A stretch of DNA of 64,000 bases, taken from positions 204,470 to 268,469 of the forward strand of contig NZ_KI535306.1 of NCBI RefSeq assembly GCF_000482365.1, in the 5' to 3' direction. Positions 16,419 to 23,814 of this stretch are shown here, one piece after another. The notes beneath the pieces are model-generated. The model was not told the DNA's origin. It ran no database searches and worked only from the letters and a program-made list of their open reading frames with translations. This stretch comes from Porphyromonas uenonis DSM 23387 = JCM 13868 (GTDB lineage Bacteria > Bacteroidota > Bacteroidia > Bacteroidales > Porphyromonadaceae). The position numbers and the translations under genes were made by a program. Each line of letters opens with the position of its first letter. Position 1 is the stretch's first letter.

Positions 16419-16525
16419 AGGACTGACGTATATACAGACACCTTCGAGTTTTACTCCAATGGGCACCTAGATGTTTTTCATTTCTAGGGAGGATATTGCA
16501 AACTCCTCGGTGAGGATTGACCTAT
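16419..16525. repeat. decayed remnant of the AGGRCTGACG element
   Basis: The 310-bp gap at 16346-16655 holds two divergent promoters and, between them, AGGACTGACGTATATACA, close to the element terminus AGGACTGACGCATGATAA. Brick-like GCACCTAGATG, TTTCTAGGGAGGA and ACTCCTCGGTGAGGA units follow. No right terminus is recognisable. It is read as a degraded copy; confidence is low. Confidence 0.35.
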
Positions 16526-16571
16526 CCCCAAAAGAGATACACAAACTAGTGGATACTTATAGATTTTTTTC

Positions 16572-16579
16572 TATCTTTG
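16572..16579 (+). promoter_or_regulatory. -7 promoter box TATCTTTG
   Basis: TATCTTTG lies 76 bp upstream of the lipoprotein ATG, preceded by an A/T-rich stretch (AGATTTTTTTC). It leaves a leader of about 70 nt. Confidence 0.65.
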
Positions 16580-16655
16580 TGATAGAGACAGTTTCGTTAG
16601 TGACGACCTGCGTCCGGATACTTCTCGCATAACATACTTAAATCACACTATAGCT

Positions 16656-17690
16656 ATGAAAAAGATTCTTTCTACTCTAGCTCTTGTAGCTCTCCTTCTA
16701 GGATTCAACGCCTGCCAGTCAGACTGTCCTAACAATGAGCCAACACCTACCCCGACGCCGACGCCTACCCCAACACCAACGCCGACGCCAACGCCGACGC
16801 CGACGCCTGGAGAAGACAGTACCTACATCTTGCCTTTCCTCAGATGGTGGGACGGAAGTGATGGAATCAAGGCTTTTGAGTCTGCTCGTGGTAGCAAGCA
16901 GGAGTCTTACGATCCCTCTTTCGATCTCTACGTCTATAGCACGGGCAACAAGCTACAACCCAAGATCTCATACATCGTCGGTATGTATGCACAGATGGAG
17001 ATGGCCACTGAGGTCCTGACTAGTCCTAGCTTCTACGCCTTTATGAAGGAGAATGGATTCGAGCCTACAGGTGAGCCTCAAAACTCAATGCAGTACTTTA
17101 CCTCTAAGAAGTATAAGCAATTGACCGTCTACTCGGTAGTGGCACCTATAGATCTAGGCGAGGGAAATGTTATGCCTACAGCTCTTGTCTTCGCGATGAA
17201 GGCGCCAGAACTAAGTAGCGTACCCTATCCTCTGCTAAATTGGCAAGCCTCACTGGATGATGTCAAGGCCTTTGAGACTCAAGCAGGCTTCACCGGTCCC
17301 AAGGAGTCTACGGTCAAGAATGGGGAAATAAAGCGTTACCAATTCTCCAAGAAGACGGAAAAAGATGAGTTTACCGAGCTATTCATTCGTCTATACGACT
17401 TCCAGGGCGATAAGCTCATCAAGGCCACCTCTATCGTAATCCCTAATGACTACGTTTACCAGCTCAGTGGAGATGCCATCAATCCTTACCAATACTTTAT
17501 CAATATGATAAAGAAGGATGGATACGTCTCTCGCAAGGGTGCCAACAATCGTCAGGTTTACGACAATAAGGACAAGGCTAGCAAGTTCACCTTTGAGACC
17601 TGGAGCAAGGTCAAAGTGAATAACTTCACGATGAAGGGCGCTGGCATGGCTTTCGTACCCCTAAATGGTCCCGACGAGATTGACTACTAA
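16656..17690 (+). CDS. lipoprotein with Pro-Thr linker and duplicated domain
   Basis: A 344-residue protein with lipoprotein signal MKKILSTLALVALLLGFNAC (lipobox Cys20). A (PT)n linker of about 12 dipeptides covers about residues 29-53, and two related domains of about 130 residues follow. The duplication shows as LPFLRWWDGSDGIKAFESARG versus YPLLNWQASLDDVKAFETQAG, and SFYAFMKENGFEPTG versus QYFINMIKKDGYVSRKG. Probably anchored in the outer membrane, with the linker as a stalk. I do not recognise the domain family. The linker is encoded by an ACGCCG/ACACCT-type hexamer series that could slip in steps of six bases and stay in frame. It is transcribed alone, between promoter 16572 and terminator 17723. 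Confidence 0.8.
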   Translation: MKKILSTLALVALLLGFNACQSDCPNNEPTPTPTPTPTPTPTPTPTPTPTPGEDSTYILPFLRWWDGSDGIKAFESARGSKQESYDPSFDLYVYSTGNKLQPKISYIVGMYAQMEMATEVLTSPSFYAFMKENGFEPTGEPQNSMQYFTSKKYKQLTVYSVVAPIDLGEGNVMPTALVFAMKAPELSSVPYPLLNWQASLDDVKAFETQAGFTGPKESTVKNGEIKRYQFSKKTEKDEFTELFIRLYDFQGDKLIKATSIVIPNDYVYQLSGDAINPYQYFINMIKKDGYVSRKGANNRQVYDNKDKASKFTFETWSKVKVNNFTMKGAGMAFVPLNGPDEIDY

Positions 17691-17722
17691 GCAATAAACC
17701 GTACTAGCTACGGTTTGCACTC

Positions 17723-17762
17723 AAAGAGAGAGGCTGCTGCATTTGCAACAGTCTCTCTCTTT
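17723..17762 (+). terminator. intrinsic terminator after PT-linker lipoprotein
   Basis: AAAGAGAGAGgCTGcTGCatttGCAaCAGtCTCTCTCTTT is a long stem ending in TTT. A smaller hairpin AAACCGT...ACGGTTT (17696-17716) precedes it. Confidence 0.85.
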
Positions 17763-17788
17763 GCTAGTCCTATTTGGACAAGTTTCTG

Positions 17789-17796
17789 TATCTTTG
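17789..17796 (+). promoter_or_regulatory. ileS -7 promoter box TATCTTTG
   Basis: TATCTTTG lies 26 bp before the ATG at 17823. It falls inside the longest possible reading frame (from 17715), which argues that translation starts at 17823. Confidence 0.72.
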
Positions 17797-17822
17797 TGGG
17801 CATATCTTATACGAAAGCTCCA

Positions 17823-20800
17823 ATGAAGAAACCGTTTAAGGAATACCAGTCTGCCGACTTCGCACAGATCAACCAGGAGATGCTAGCTCTGTGGGAGAAG
17901 GAGCAGCTCTTCCACCGCTCGCTACACCAGCGTGAGGATGCGCCGCTATTTACCTTCTACGAGGGTCCTCCCTCTGCCAATGGTATGCCCGGCATACACC
18001 ACGTCATAGCGCGCTCTATCAAGGATATCATCTGTCGCTACAAGACGATGCACGGATACCGTGTAGATCGTCGCGCGGGCTGGGATACGCACGGTCTGCC
18101 CGTAGAGCTGGGTGTCGAGAAGAAGCTCGGCATCACCAAGGATGCGATCGGTAAGACGATCTCTGTCGCTGAGTACAATCAGACCTGCCGCAAGGAGGTG
18201 ATGAAGTACACCGCCGAGTGGGAGTCGCTGACCAAGCAGATGGGTTACTGGGTCGACATGGAGCACCCCTACGTAACCTACAAGAATAAGTACATCGAGA
18301 CGCTCTGGTACCTTCTCAAGGAGCTATACAAGAAGGGTTTACTATACAAAGGTCTATCCATACAGCCCTACAGTCCTGCCGCAGGTACGGGGCTGAGCTC
18401 GCACGAGCTAAACCAGCCAGGGTGCTATCGTGATGTCAAGGATACGGTCTGTACCGCACAGTTTCGCATCATTGATGCTCCCGAGTCACTTCGTGGGCGT
18501 GGCGAAAGCTTTTTCCTAGCTTGGACCACAACCCCGTGGACGCTTCCGTCGAATACGGCTCTCTGCGTGGGGCCCTCGATCGAGTACTGCGCCGTGGAGA
18601 CGTTCAACCCCTACAGCGCTATGCCGATCACGGTAGTACTCGCCACGACGCTCCTCGGCAGTTACTTCGACGCTGAGAGCGAGGTGAGCGAACTCCCTGA
18701 GACGTGGGACAAGGAGACTTACAAGAAAGCTCCCTGGCACCGCATCTCAACTTGCAAAGGTAGTGACCTCGTTGGCATTCGCTACGAACAACTCATCCCG
18801 TGGGTCAATCCTGGTGAAGGAGCCTTCCGAGTCATCCCTGGCGACTATGTCAGCACCGAGGATGGTACTGGTATCGTGCACATTGCACCGACCTTCGGAG
18901 CAGACGATGAGCGTGTCGCTAAGGCGGCGGGCATTCCTCCTCTTCTAATGATCGACAATAAGGGGCAGCAGCGCCCGATGGTCGACCTAAAGGGACGCTT
19001 TTACAAGATTGAGGCGCTAGATCATCAGTTCCTCAAGGAGTCGGTCAATGTGCCTCTCTACGACACCTACGCTGGGCGCTATGTCAAGAAGGATTACGAT
19101 CCTAAGGACACACCTGACAAGGAGACCCTGGACGTAGACATATGCGTCATGCTCAAGCATGAGAACCGCGTCTTCCGAGTTGAGAAGCATACGCACAACT
19201 ATCCCCACTGCTGGCGCACCGACAAGCCTATCCTCTACTATCCGCTAGATAGTTGGTTCATCCGCTCTACAGCGTGCCGTGAGGAGATGATGCGCCTCAA
19301 TGAGACAATCGACTGGCATCCCGCAGCGATCGGTGCAGGACGCTTCGGCAAGTGGCTGGAGAACCTCCAGGACTGGAACCTCTCCCGTAGTCGCTACTGG
19401 GGTACTCCCCTACCTATCTGGCGCACCGAGGATGGCGATGAGGAGATCTGCATCGGCTCTGTCGAGGAGCTTTACAAAGAGTGCGAGCGCGCAGTGCAGG
19501 CTGGCGTCATGTCGGCCAATCCGCTCGCAGGCTTTACCCCTGGCGACTACAGCGAGGAGAACTACGACAAGATCGATCTGCACCGTCCCTATGTTGACGA
19601 GATCACACTTGTGGCTCAGGATGGCAAGCGTCCGATGCGTCGTGAGAGCGATCTGATCGACGTATGGTTTGACTCGGGTGCGATGCCTTTTGCACAGGTG
19701 CACTATCCCTTCGAGCATCGCGAGGAGGTCGAGAGAGGAAAGGTTTTCCCCGCCGACTTCATCGCTGAGGGTGTGGATCAGACACGTGGTTGGTTCTTTA
19801 CGCTCCACGCTATCGCTACGATGACGCAGGGGAGCATAGCCTTTAGAAATGTCCTCGTCAACGGGCTCGTCCTCGACAAGGATGGCAACAAGATGAGCAA
19901 GCGTCTAGGCAATGCGGTCGATCCCTTTGGGGTCATCCAGCAGTATGGCTCAGACCCCCTTCGCTGGTACATGATCACCAATGCCAATCCGTGGGAGAAC
20001 ATTCGCTTTGACCCAAAGGGTGTCGAGGAGGTGAGCCGCAAATACTTCGGCACGCTATACAACACCTACCAGTTCTTCGCCCTCTATGGCAACTTGGACG
20101 GCTTCGATCCTGCCGTGGCTCAGATCCCCTATGCGGATCGTCCTGAGATAGACCGCTGGATCCTCTCGCGTCTCAACTCGCTCATCAAGGAGGTGGACGG
20201 CAAGCTGGCAAGCTACGACCCCACACCTGCGGGACGTGCCATCGAAAACTTTGTCACAGAGCATCTGAGCAACTGGTATGTGCGTCTCTCGCGCAAGCGT
20301 TTCTGGGCTGGCTCTATGACCGACGACAAGCTGAGTGCCTACCAGACGCTCTACCAGTGTCTCTCGGTGGTGGCTCAGCTGATGGCGCCCATTGCGCCCT
20401 TCTACGCAGATAAGCTCTACCGTGACCTGCACGAGGAGTCTGCGTCGGTGCATCTCTCCGACTACCCCGTAGCAGACGAGGCGCAGATAGACCTAGACCT
20501 GGAGCGCAGCATGGAGCTCGCTCAGATCTACTCAACACTGGTCCTCTCCCTGCGTCGCAAGGTCAATATCAAGGTGCGTCAACCGCTCAGTGCTATCATG
20601 CTACCGGTCAACAACCCTGCGGACAAGATCCACATCGAGCAGGTACATGATCTATTGCTCAGCGAGGTCAACGTGAAGGACATTCGCTTTGTCGATCCCT
20701 CAGACTCGATCTGGGTACGCACGGTCAAGCCTGACTTCAAGGCTCTAGGCCCTAAGGTGGGCAAGAATATGAAAGCGCTCGCAGCTCAGATCAGCACGCT

Positions 20801-21236
20801 CTCTACTGAGCAGATCAATGAGCTAGAGCAGACAGGTCAGCTCACCCTGACGATCGGGGATCAGCCTATTGTGGTTGATCTCGGGGATGTACAGATCATT
20901 GCTCAGGATATACCTGGCTGGACAGTCGCCAATGAGGGCCGTCACACGGTGGCTCTGGACATCACGCTCACGCCCGAGCTCATCGCAGAGGGTACAGCTC
21001 GTGAGTTTGTCAACCGTATACAGAACCTTCGCAAGCAGTCTGGCTACGAGGTCAACGATCATATCGAGCTACTCGTGATGGCTCCCGAGGAGGTTGTACA
21101 AGCGCTTCGCACTCATCAGGAGTACGTCCAGACGCAAGTACAAGCCGACACGATAGACTACTCCGAGGTGCTCAGCGATGCCGAGGAGATCGACCTTGAC
21201 GGCACCCTGATAGCGGTACAAATCAGCAAAGCATAA
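17823..21236 (+). CDS. ileS: isoleucyl-tRNA synthetase with swapped HIGH motif (GIHH), IleS2-like
   Basis: This 1137-residue enzyme charges tRNA-Ile. The class I catalytic core holds PPSANGMPGIHHVIARSIKD, where the HIGH signature position reads G57-I-H-H60 and not HxGH. KMSKRLGN near residue 689 is intact. The CP1 editing domain (GTGIVHIAPTFGADDERVA) and an anticodon-binding C-terminal region (NWYVRLSRKRFW) follow. Length above 1,000 residues and the eukaryote-like motif context fit the IleS2 type, associated with mupirocin insensitivity. The start at 17823 (MKKPFKEYQSADF) is preferred because the promoter and terminator lie upstream of it. It is followed by a DksA-like gene and lspA. Confidence 0.96.
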   Translation: MKKPFKEYQSADFAQINQEMLALWEKEQLFHRSLHQREDAPLFTFYEGPPSANGMPGIHHVIARSIKDIICRYKTMHGYRVDRRAGWDTHGLPVELGVEKKLGITKDAIGKTISVAEYNQTCRKEVMKYTAEWESLTKQMGYWVDMEHPYVTYKNKYIETLWYLLKELYKKGLLYKGLSIQPYSPAAGTGLSSHELNQPGCYRDVKDTVCTAQFRIIDAPESLRGRGESFFLAWTTTPWTLPSNTALCVGPSIEYCAVETFNPYSAMPITVVLATTLLGSYFDAESEVSELPETWDKETYKKAPWHRISTCKGSDLVGIRYEQLIPWVNPGEGAFRVIPGDYVSTEDGTGIVHIAPTFGADDERVAKAAGIPPLLMIDNKGQQRPMVDLKGRFYKIEALDHQFLKESVNVPLYDTYAGRYVKKDYDPKDTPDKETLDVDICVMLKHENRVFRVEKHTHNYPHCWRTDKPILYYPLDSWFIRSTACREEMMRLNETIDWHPAAIGAGRFGKWLENLQDWNLSRSRYWGTPLPIWRTEDGDEEICIGSVEELYKECERAVQAGVMSANPLAGFTPGDYSEENYDKIDLHRPYVDEITLVAQDGKRPMRRESDLIDVWFDSGAMPFAQVHYPFEHREEVERGKVFPADFIAEGVDQTRGWFFTLHAIATMTQGSIAFRNVLVNGLVLDKDGNKMSKRLGNAVDPFGVIQQYGSDPLRWYMITNANPWENIRFDPKGVEEVSRKYFGTLYNTYQFFALYGNLDGFDPAVAQIPYADRPEIDRWILSRLNSLIKEVDGKLASYDPTPAGRAIENFVTEHLSNWYVRLSRKRFWAGSMTDDKLSAYQTLYQCLSVVAQLMAPIAPFYADKLYRDLHEESASVHLSDYPVADEAQIDLDLERSMELAQIYSTLVLSLRRKVNIKVRQPLSAIMLPVNNPADKIHIEQVHDLLLSEVNVKDIRFVDPSDSIWVRTVKPDFKALGPKVGKNMKALAAQISTLSTEQINELEQTGQLTLTIGDQPIVVDLGDVQIIAQDIPGWTVANEGRHTVALDITLTPELIAEGTAREFVNRIQNLRKQSGYEVNDHIELLVMAPEEVVQALRTHQEYVQTQVQADTIDYSEVLSDAEEIDLDGTLIAVQISKA

Positions 21237-21245
21237 TACAAACCA

Positions 21246-21299
21246 CGGCGCCTGCAGGCGATAAAAGCCTTTTACCTAAAGAGCTTCGCCTACAGCGCA
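21246..21299 (+). promoter_or_regulatory. inverted repeat between ileS and dksA-like gene
   Basis: GGCGCCTGCAGGCG is a short palindrome, and its half can also pair with TCGCCTACAGCGC about 35 bases later. The interval has no T-run, so it may be an mRNA-processing or attenuating structure and not a terminator. The 83-bp gap has no obvious -7 box. Confidence 0.35.
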
Positions 21300-21319
21300 C
21301 CAATAGATTCACAGATAGT

Positions 21320-21700
21320 ATGGAAGATAGCAGCAAGAAAAGATATAACCCCGAGGAGCTGGAGGAGTTTCGCATCCTCATTGAGAAGAAGATCGCTCAG
21401 GCGCGTGAAGACCTCAATATGCTTCGTGCGGACAATGTCAACGACATCAGCGATACGACGCCTACCTACAAGGATCTAGACGAAGGCTCCATCACTCAGA
21501 CTCGTCTTGAGAACGATGCTCAGGCACAGCGTCTGCAGGACTTCATTGAGAAGCTCGAGGCAGCTCTCCTACGTATCCAAAACGGCACCTACGGCATTTG
21601 CTCCGTCACGGGCAAGCTCATCCCCAAGGAGCGTCTCCGTGCGGTACCTCATACGACGAAGAGCATCGAGGCTAAGCTCAATCGCGACAAGCGTAAGTAA
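21320..21700 (+). CDS. TraR/DksA-family protein with degenerate zinc finger
   Basis: A 126-residue protein with the DksA layout: an N-terminal coiled coil (EELEEFRILIEKKIAQAREDLNMLR), an acidic tip (DNVNDISDTTPTYKDLDEG), a second helix (QTRLENDAQAQRLQDFIEKLEAALLRIQNGTYG) and a C-terminal globular part. The four-cysteine zinc site is reduced to one cysteine (C94 in YGICSVTGKLIPKERLRAVPHTT). Zinc binding is therefore unlikely, as in other Bacteroidetes members I recall. DksA binds the RNA polymerase secondary channel. It sits 19 bp before lspA, a common order in Bacteroidales after ileS. Confidence 0.88.
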   Translation: MEDSSKKRYNPEELEEFRILIEKKIAQAREDLNMLRADNVNDISDTTPTYKDLDEGSITQTRLENDAQAQRLQDFIEKLEAALLRIQNGTYGICSVTGKLIPKERLRAVPHTTKSIEAKLNRDKRK

Positions 21701-21718
21701 AGTCATACCGCTCCCTAT

Positions 21719-22399
21719 ATGACTCGAACTAGCCAGCGCCACTGGATTGTCGCAGGGCTCATTCTGCTTCTCATCGTCATTGATCAGGTCGTCAAGGTCT
21801 GGATCAAGACGCATATGTACGTTGGTCAGGAGTACCACATCTTCGACTGGTTTCGCATCTACTTTGTAGAGAACCGTGGCATGGCATACGGCGTGGAACT
21901 AGGGAGCAAGCTCCTCCTGACCGCCTTTCGCATCGTAGCGATGGCTGGGCTAGGCGTCTGGCTCACCCGCTTCGTTCGGCAGTGCAGGCACTACTCGCTA
22001 GGCTTTTGCATTGTCATAGGACTCGTACTGGCAGGAGGCATTGGCAATCTCATTGACTCTCTCATCTATGGACAGCTCTTCACCTCCTCCATCGGGCAGG
22101 TGGCACAGTTTGTTCCTACGACAGCAGGAGCGGTGGGCTATGCCCCGTGGCTTGAGGGACATGTGGTCGATATGCTCTACTTCCCCCTCTTCACGACGGT
22201 ACTACCCGAATGGTTCCCGATAGGAGGTGGGTCGGCGTATACCTTCTTCAGCCCCATCTTTAACATTGCCGACAGCTGCATCACCGTAGGCGTGCTGTCG
22301 CTACTCTTCTGTTACCCACGCACCACGACCCGCGCGCTTGATCGTCTCTGGATCTACCTCCGAGGCAAGCATCGCCACTCTAGTAAACAAGCTAAGTAA
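21719..22399 (+). CDS. lspA: lipoprotein signal peptidase (signal peptidase II)
   Basis: A 226-residue inner-membrane aspartyl protease that cleaves prolipoprotein signals before the lipobox cysteine. The membrane segments include WIVAGLILLLIVIDQVVKVWI. Catalytic aspartates sit in GIGNLIDSLIYG and FNIADSCITVGV, and the NRGMAYG motif is intact. It is longer than Proteobacterial LspA (about 165 aa) because of an insertion between the two catalytic motifs (about FTSSIGQVAQFVPTTAGAVGYAPWLEG). The window encodes many lipoproteins that need it. The next gene starts 6 bp after the stop. Confidence 0.95.
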   Translation: MTRTSQRHWIVAGLILLLIVIDQVVKVWIKTHMYVGQEYHIFDWFRIYFVENRGMAYGVELGSKLLLTAFRIVAMAGLGVWLTRFVRQCRHYSLGFCIVIGLVLAGGIGNLIDSLIYGQLFTSSIGQVAQFVPTTAGAVGYAPWLEGHVVDMLYFPLFTTVLPEWFPIGGGSAYTFFSPIFNIADSCITVGVLSLLFCYPRTTTRALDRLWIYLRGKHRHSSKQAK

Positions 22400-22405
22400 G
22401 CTATA

Positions 22406-23368
22406 ATGCGGGCTTTCAGCGTCAAGGCATCTCTGCTCAAGCTTGGGCTACTAAGCGTACTGCTCCTCCTACTCGGGAGCGGTTGTAAGAAACGCTCCTG
22501 GCAACGCATACCGAATGGTAAGCTCGAGCAAATACTCACCGAGCTCTACTCAGCTCGTGGCATAGGTCAGACGCTCTACCTTAGCTCCGACCAGCAAGAC
22601 TCGATCTACGTCTCCATACTTCAGGCTCATGGTGTATCTCAAGAGGATCTAGACAGCACCATCTACTACCTCTCCGCTTCCAAGGCAAAGCTACTTCAGA
22701 AGATCATCGCTCAATCCTCAGCCAGCATACAGAGAGAGGTCGAGATATTGGAGCGCACGACAGGCTTCTTCAGGGCAGGCTCAGAAGGCGACGGGGGCTA
22801 CTTCTACTCGCCACTACCGGACACCATCTCTTGTCCTGTCGTCCCGCTGTCCTCCTATCCTATCTGCATCAATAATAGACAGAGCGACTACCTCTGGAAG
22901 GTAGCTCTCGCAGACATACCCCACCTCCCCGACACCATACATCAGATAGAGATACAGGGACTCATCAGTGGCTCACACATACCAGAGCAGGGACAGATGC
23001 CCTGCATAGCGCTCTCCAAGCAGTTAGATGCTAAGATGCCACCTTTAGCTATGGAGAGTGTATCAACAAGGTTGCCCATCGGAGGAGTCTTCGTACTCAC
23101 CCTAGGGGAATCCGCTTCAGAGAGTACAGCAGAGCCAAGCGAGCCTGAAGAGCCTACCATCCCAACCGATAGTCTATTAAGTAGTCTGACGGATGGCATG
23201 ACGGATAGCTTCTCCGTGAGTGGTCCGCACAAAGAGCGTGCACGTGCTGTCCCGCACTTCTCTGCAAAAGACACCGTCACCATCTCCATCTACAGCCTAC
23301 CAACAGACTATCTGGGTACGCAGTCGCTACACTTCAAGCTACATGACCTACGCATCGTCGCTCGCTAG
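22406..23368 (+). CDS. DUF4296 lipoprotein
   Basis: A 320-residue protein with a lipoprotein signal (LLSVLLLLLGSGC). The DUF4296 region covers about 30-115: IPNGKLEQILTELYSARGIGQTLYLSSDQQDSIYVSILQAHGVSQEDLDSTIYYLSASKAKLLQKI. A C-terminal extension of mixed beta-like segments and a Ser/Glu/Pro-rich stretch (SASESTAEPSEPEEPTIPTD, about 233-252) follow. DUF4296 genes regularly follow lspA in Bacteroidales; function unknown. It begins 6 bp after lspA and is probably co-translated. Confidence 0.82.
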   Translation: MRAFSVKASLLKLGLLSVLLLLLGSGCKKRSWQRIPNGKLEQILTELYSARGIGQTLYLSSDQQDSIYVSILQAHGVSQEDLDSTIYYLSASKAKLLQKIIAQSSASIQREVEILERTTGFFRAGSEGDGGYFYSPLPDTISCPVVPLSSYPICINNRQSDYLWKVALADIPHLPDTIHQIEIQGLISGSHIPEQGQMPCIALSKQLDAKMPPLAMESVSTRLPIGGVFVLTLGESASESTAEPSEPEEPTIPTDSLLSSLTDGMTDSFSVSGPHKERARAVPHFSAKDTVTISIYSLPTDYLGTQSLHFKLHDLRIVAR

Positions 23369-23410
23369 CGTCTACTCGTAGCCCCGTGTGGCAAGCGCAG
23401 CATCACATCG

Positions 23411-23641
23411 ATGGCACAACAAATCATCCTACACCCAGGCGAACGGATTGCACTCCGACAGTTGCTTTATCGTGGGGAGCTCCTGCACTCCGTACTACTC
23501 ACCTATCATGACCGTGAGCGAGGCATCGAGCTAGCCTCATGGCATCACGACGAGCCCCCGTACACACTCTACTACTCAGGCACCTGGCGCCTCATCGAGG
23601 ACGACAAGACTGACCACCACTACCTATTACGCCACGAGTAG
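23411..23641 (+). CDS. small conserved hypothetical protein
   Basis: A 76-residue protein beginning MAQQIILHPGERIALRQLLYRGELLHSVLLTYHDRE, with no signal peptide or membrane segment and several His residues near the C-terminus (DKTDHHYLLRHE). It lies 42 bp after the DUF4296 gene on the same strand and ends just before the heptad arrays. Codon use resembles its neighbours. No domain is recognised. Confidence 0.55.
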   Translation: MAQQIILHPGERIALRQLLYRGELLHSVLLTYHDRERGIELASWHHDEPPYTLYYSGTWRLIEDDKTDHHYLLRHE

Positions 23642-23642
23642 C

Positions 23643-23763
23643 TGTTGGCTGTTGGCTATTAGCTGTTGGCTGTTGGCTAGTGCCACTAGGAACACTAGAG
23701 CCACTAGAAACCAGCCTCTAACTTCTAATCTCTAACTTCTAACCTCTAATCCCTAACCTCTAA
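23643..23763 (+). repeat. compound heptad arrays (TGTTGGC x5, then CCTCTAA x7)
   Basis: Five 7-bp units (TGTTGGC, TGTTGGC, TATTAGC, TGTTGGC, TGTTGGC) occupy 23643-23677, starting one base after the preceding stop codon. After a 37-bp spacer with CACTAG repeats, seven units of CCTCTAA type run 23715-23763 (CCTCTAA, CTTCTAA, TCTCTAA, CTTCTAA, CCTCTAA, TCCCTAA, CCTCTAA). The second array ends 5 bp before the alaS -7 box. The same two arrays in the same relative orientation occur upstream of meaB (48020-48097). Confidence 0.92.
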
Positions 23764-23768
23764 TTTCG

Positions 23769-23776
23769 TACCTTTG
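23769..23776 (+). promoter_or_regulatory. alaS -7 promoter box TACCTTTG
   Basis: TACCTTTG lies 38 bp upstream of the alaS start. Its -33 region falls within the CCTCTAA heptad array. Confidence 0.7.
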
Positions 23777-23814
23777 TAGCGTATTAAGTATTGGCATAGC
23801 ATGCTTTATAGATT

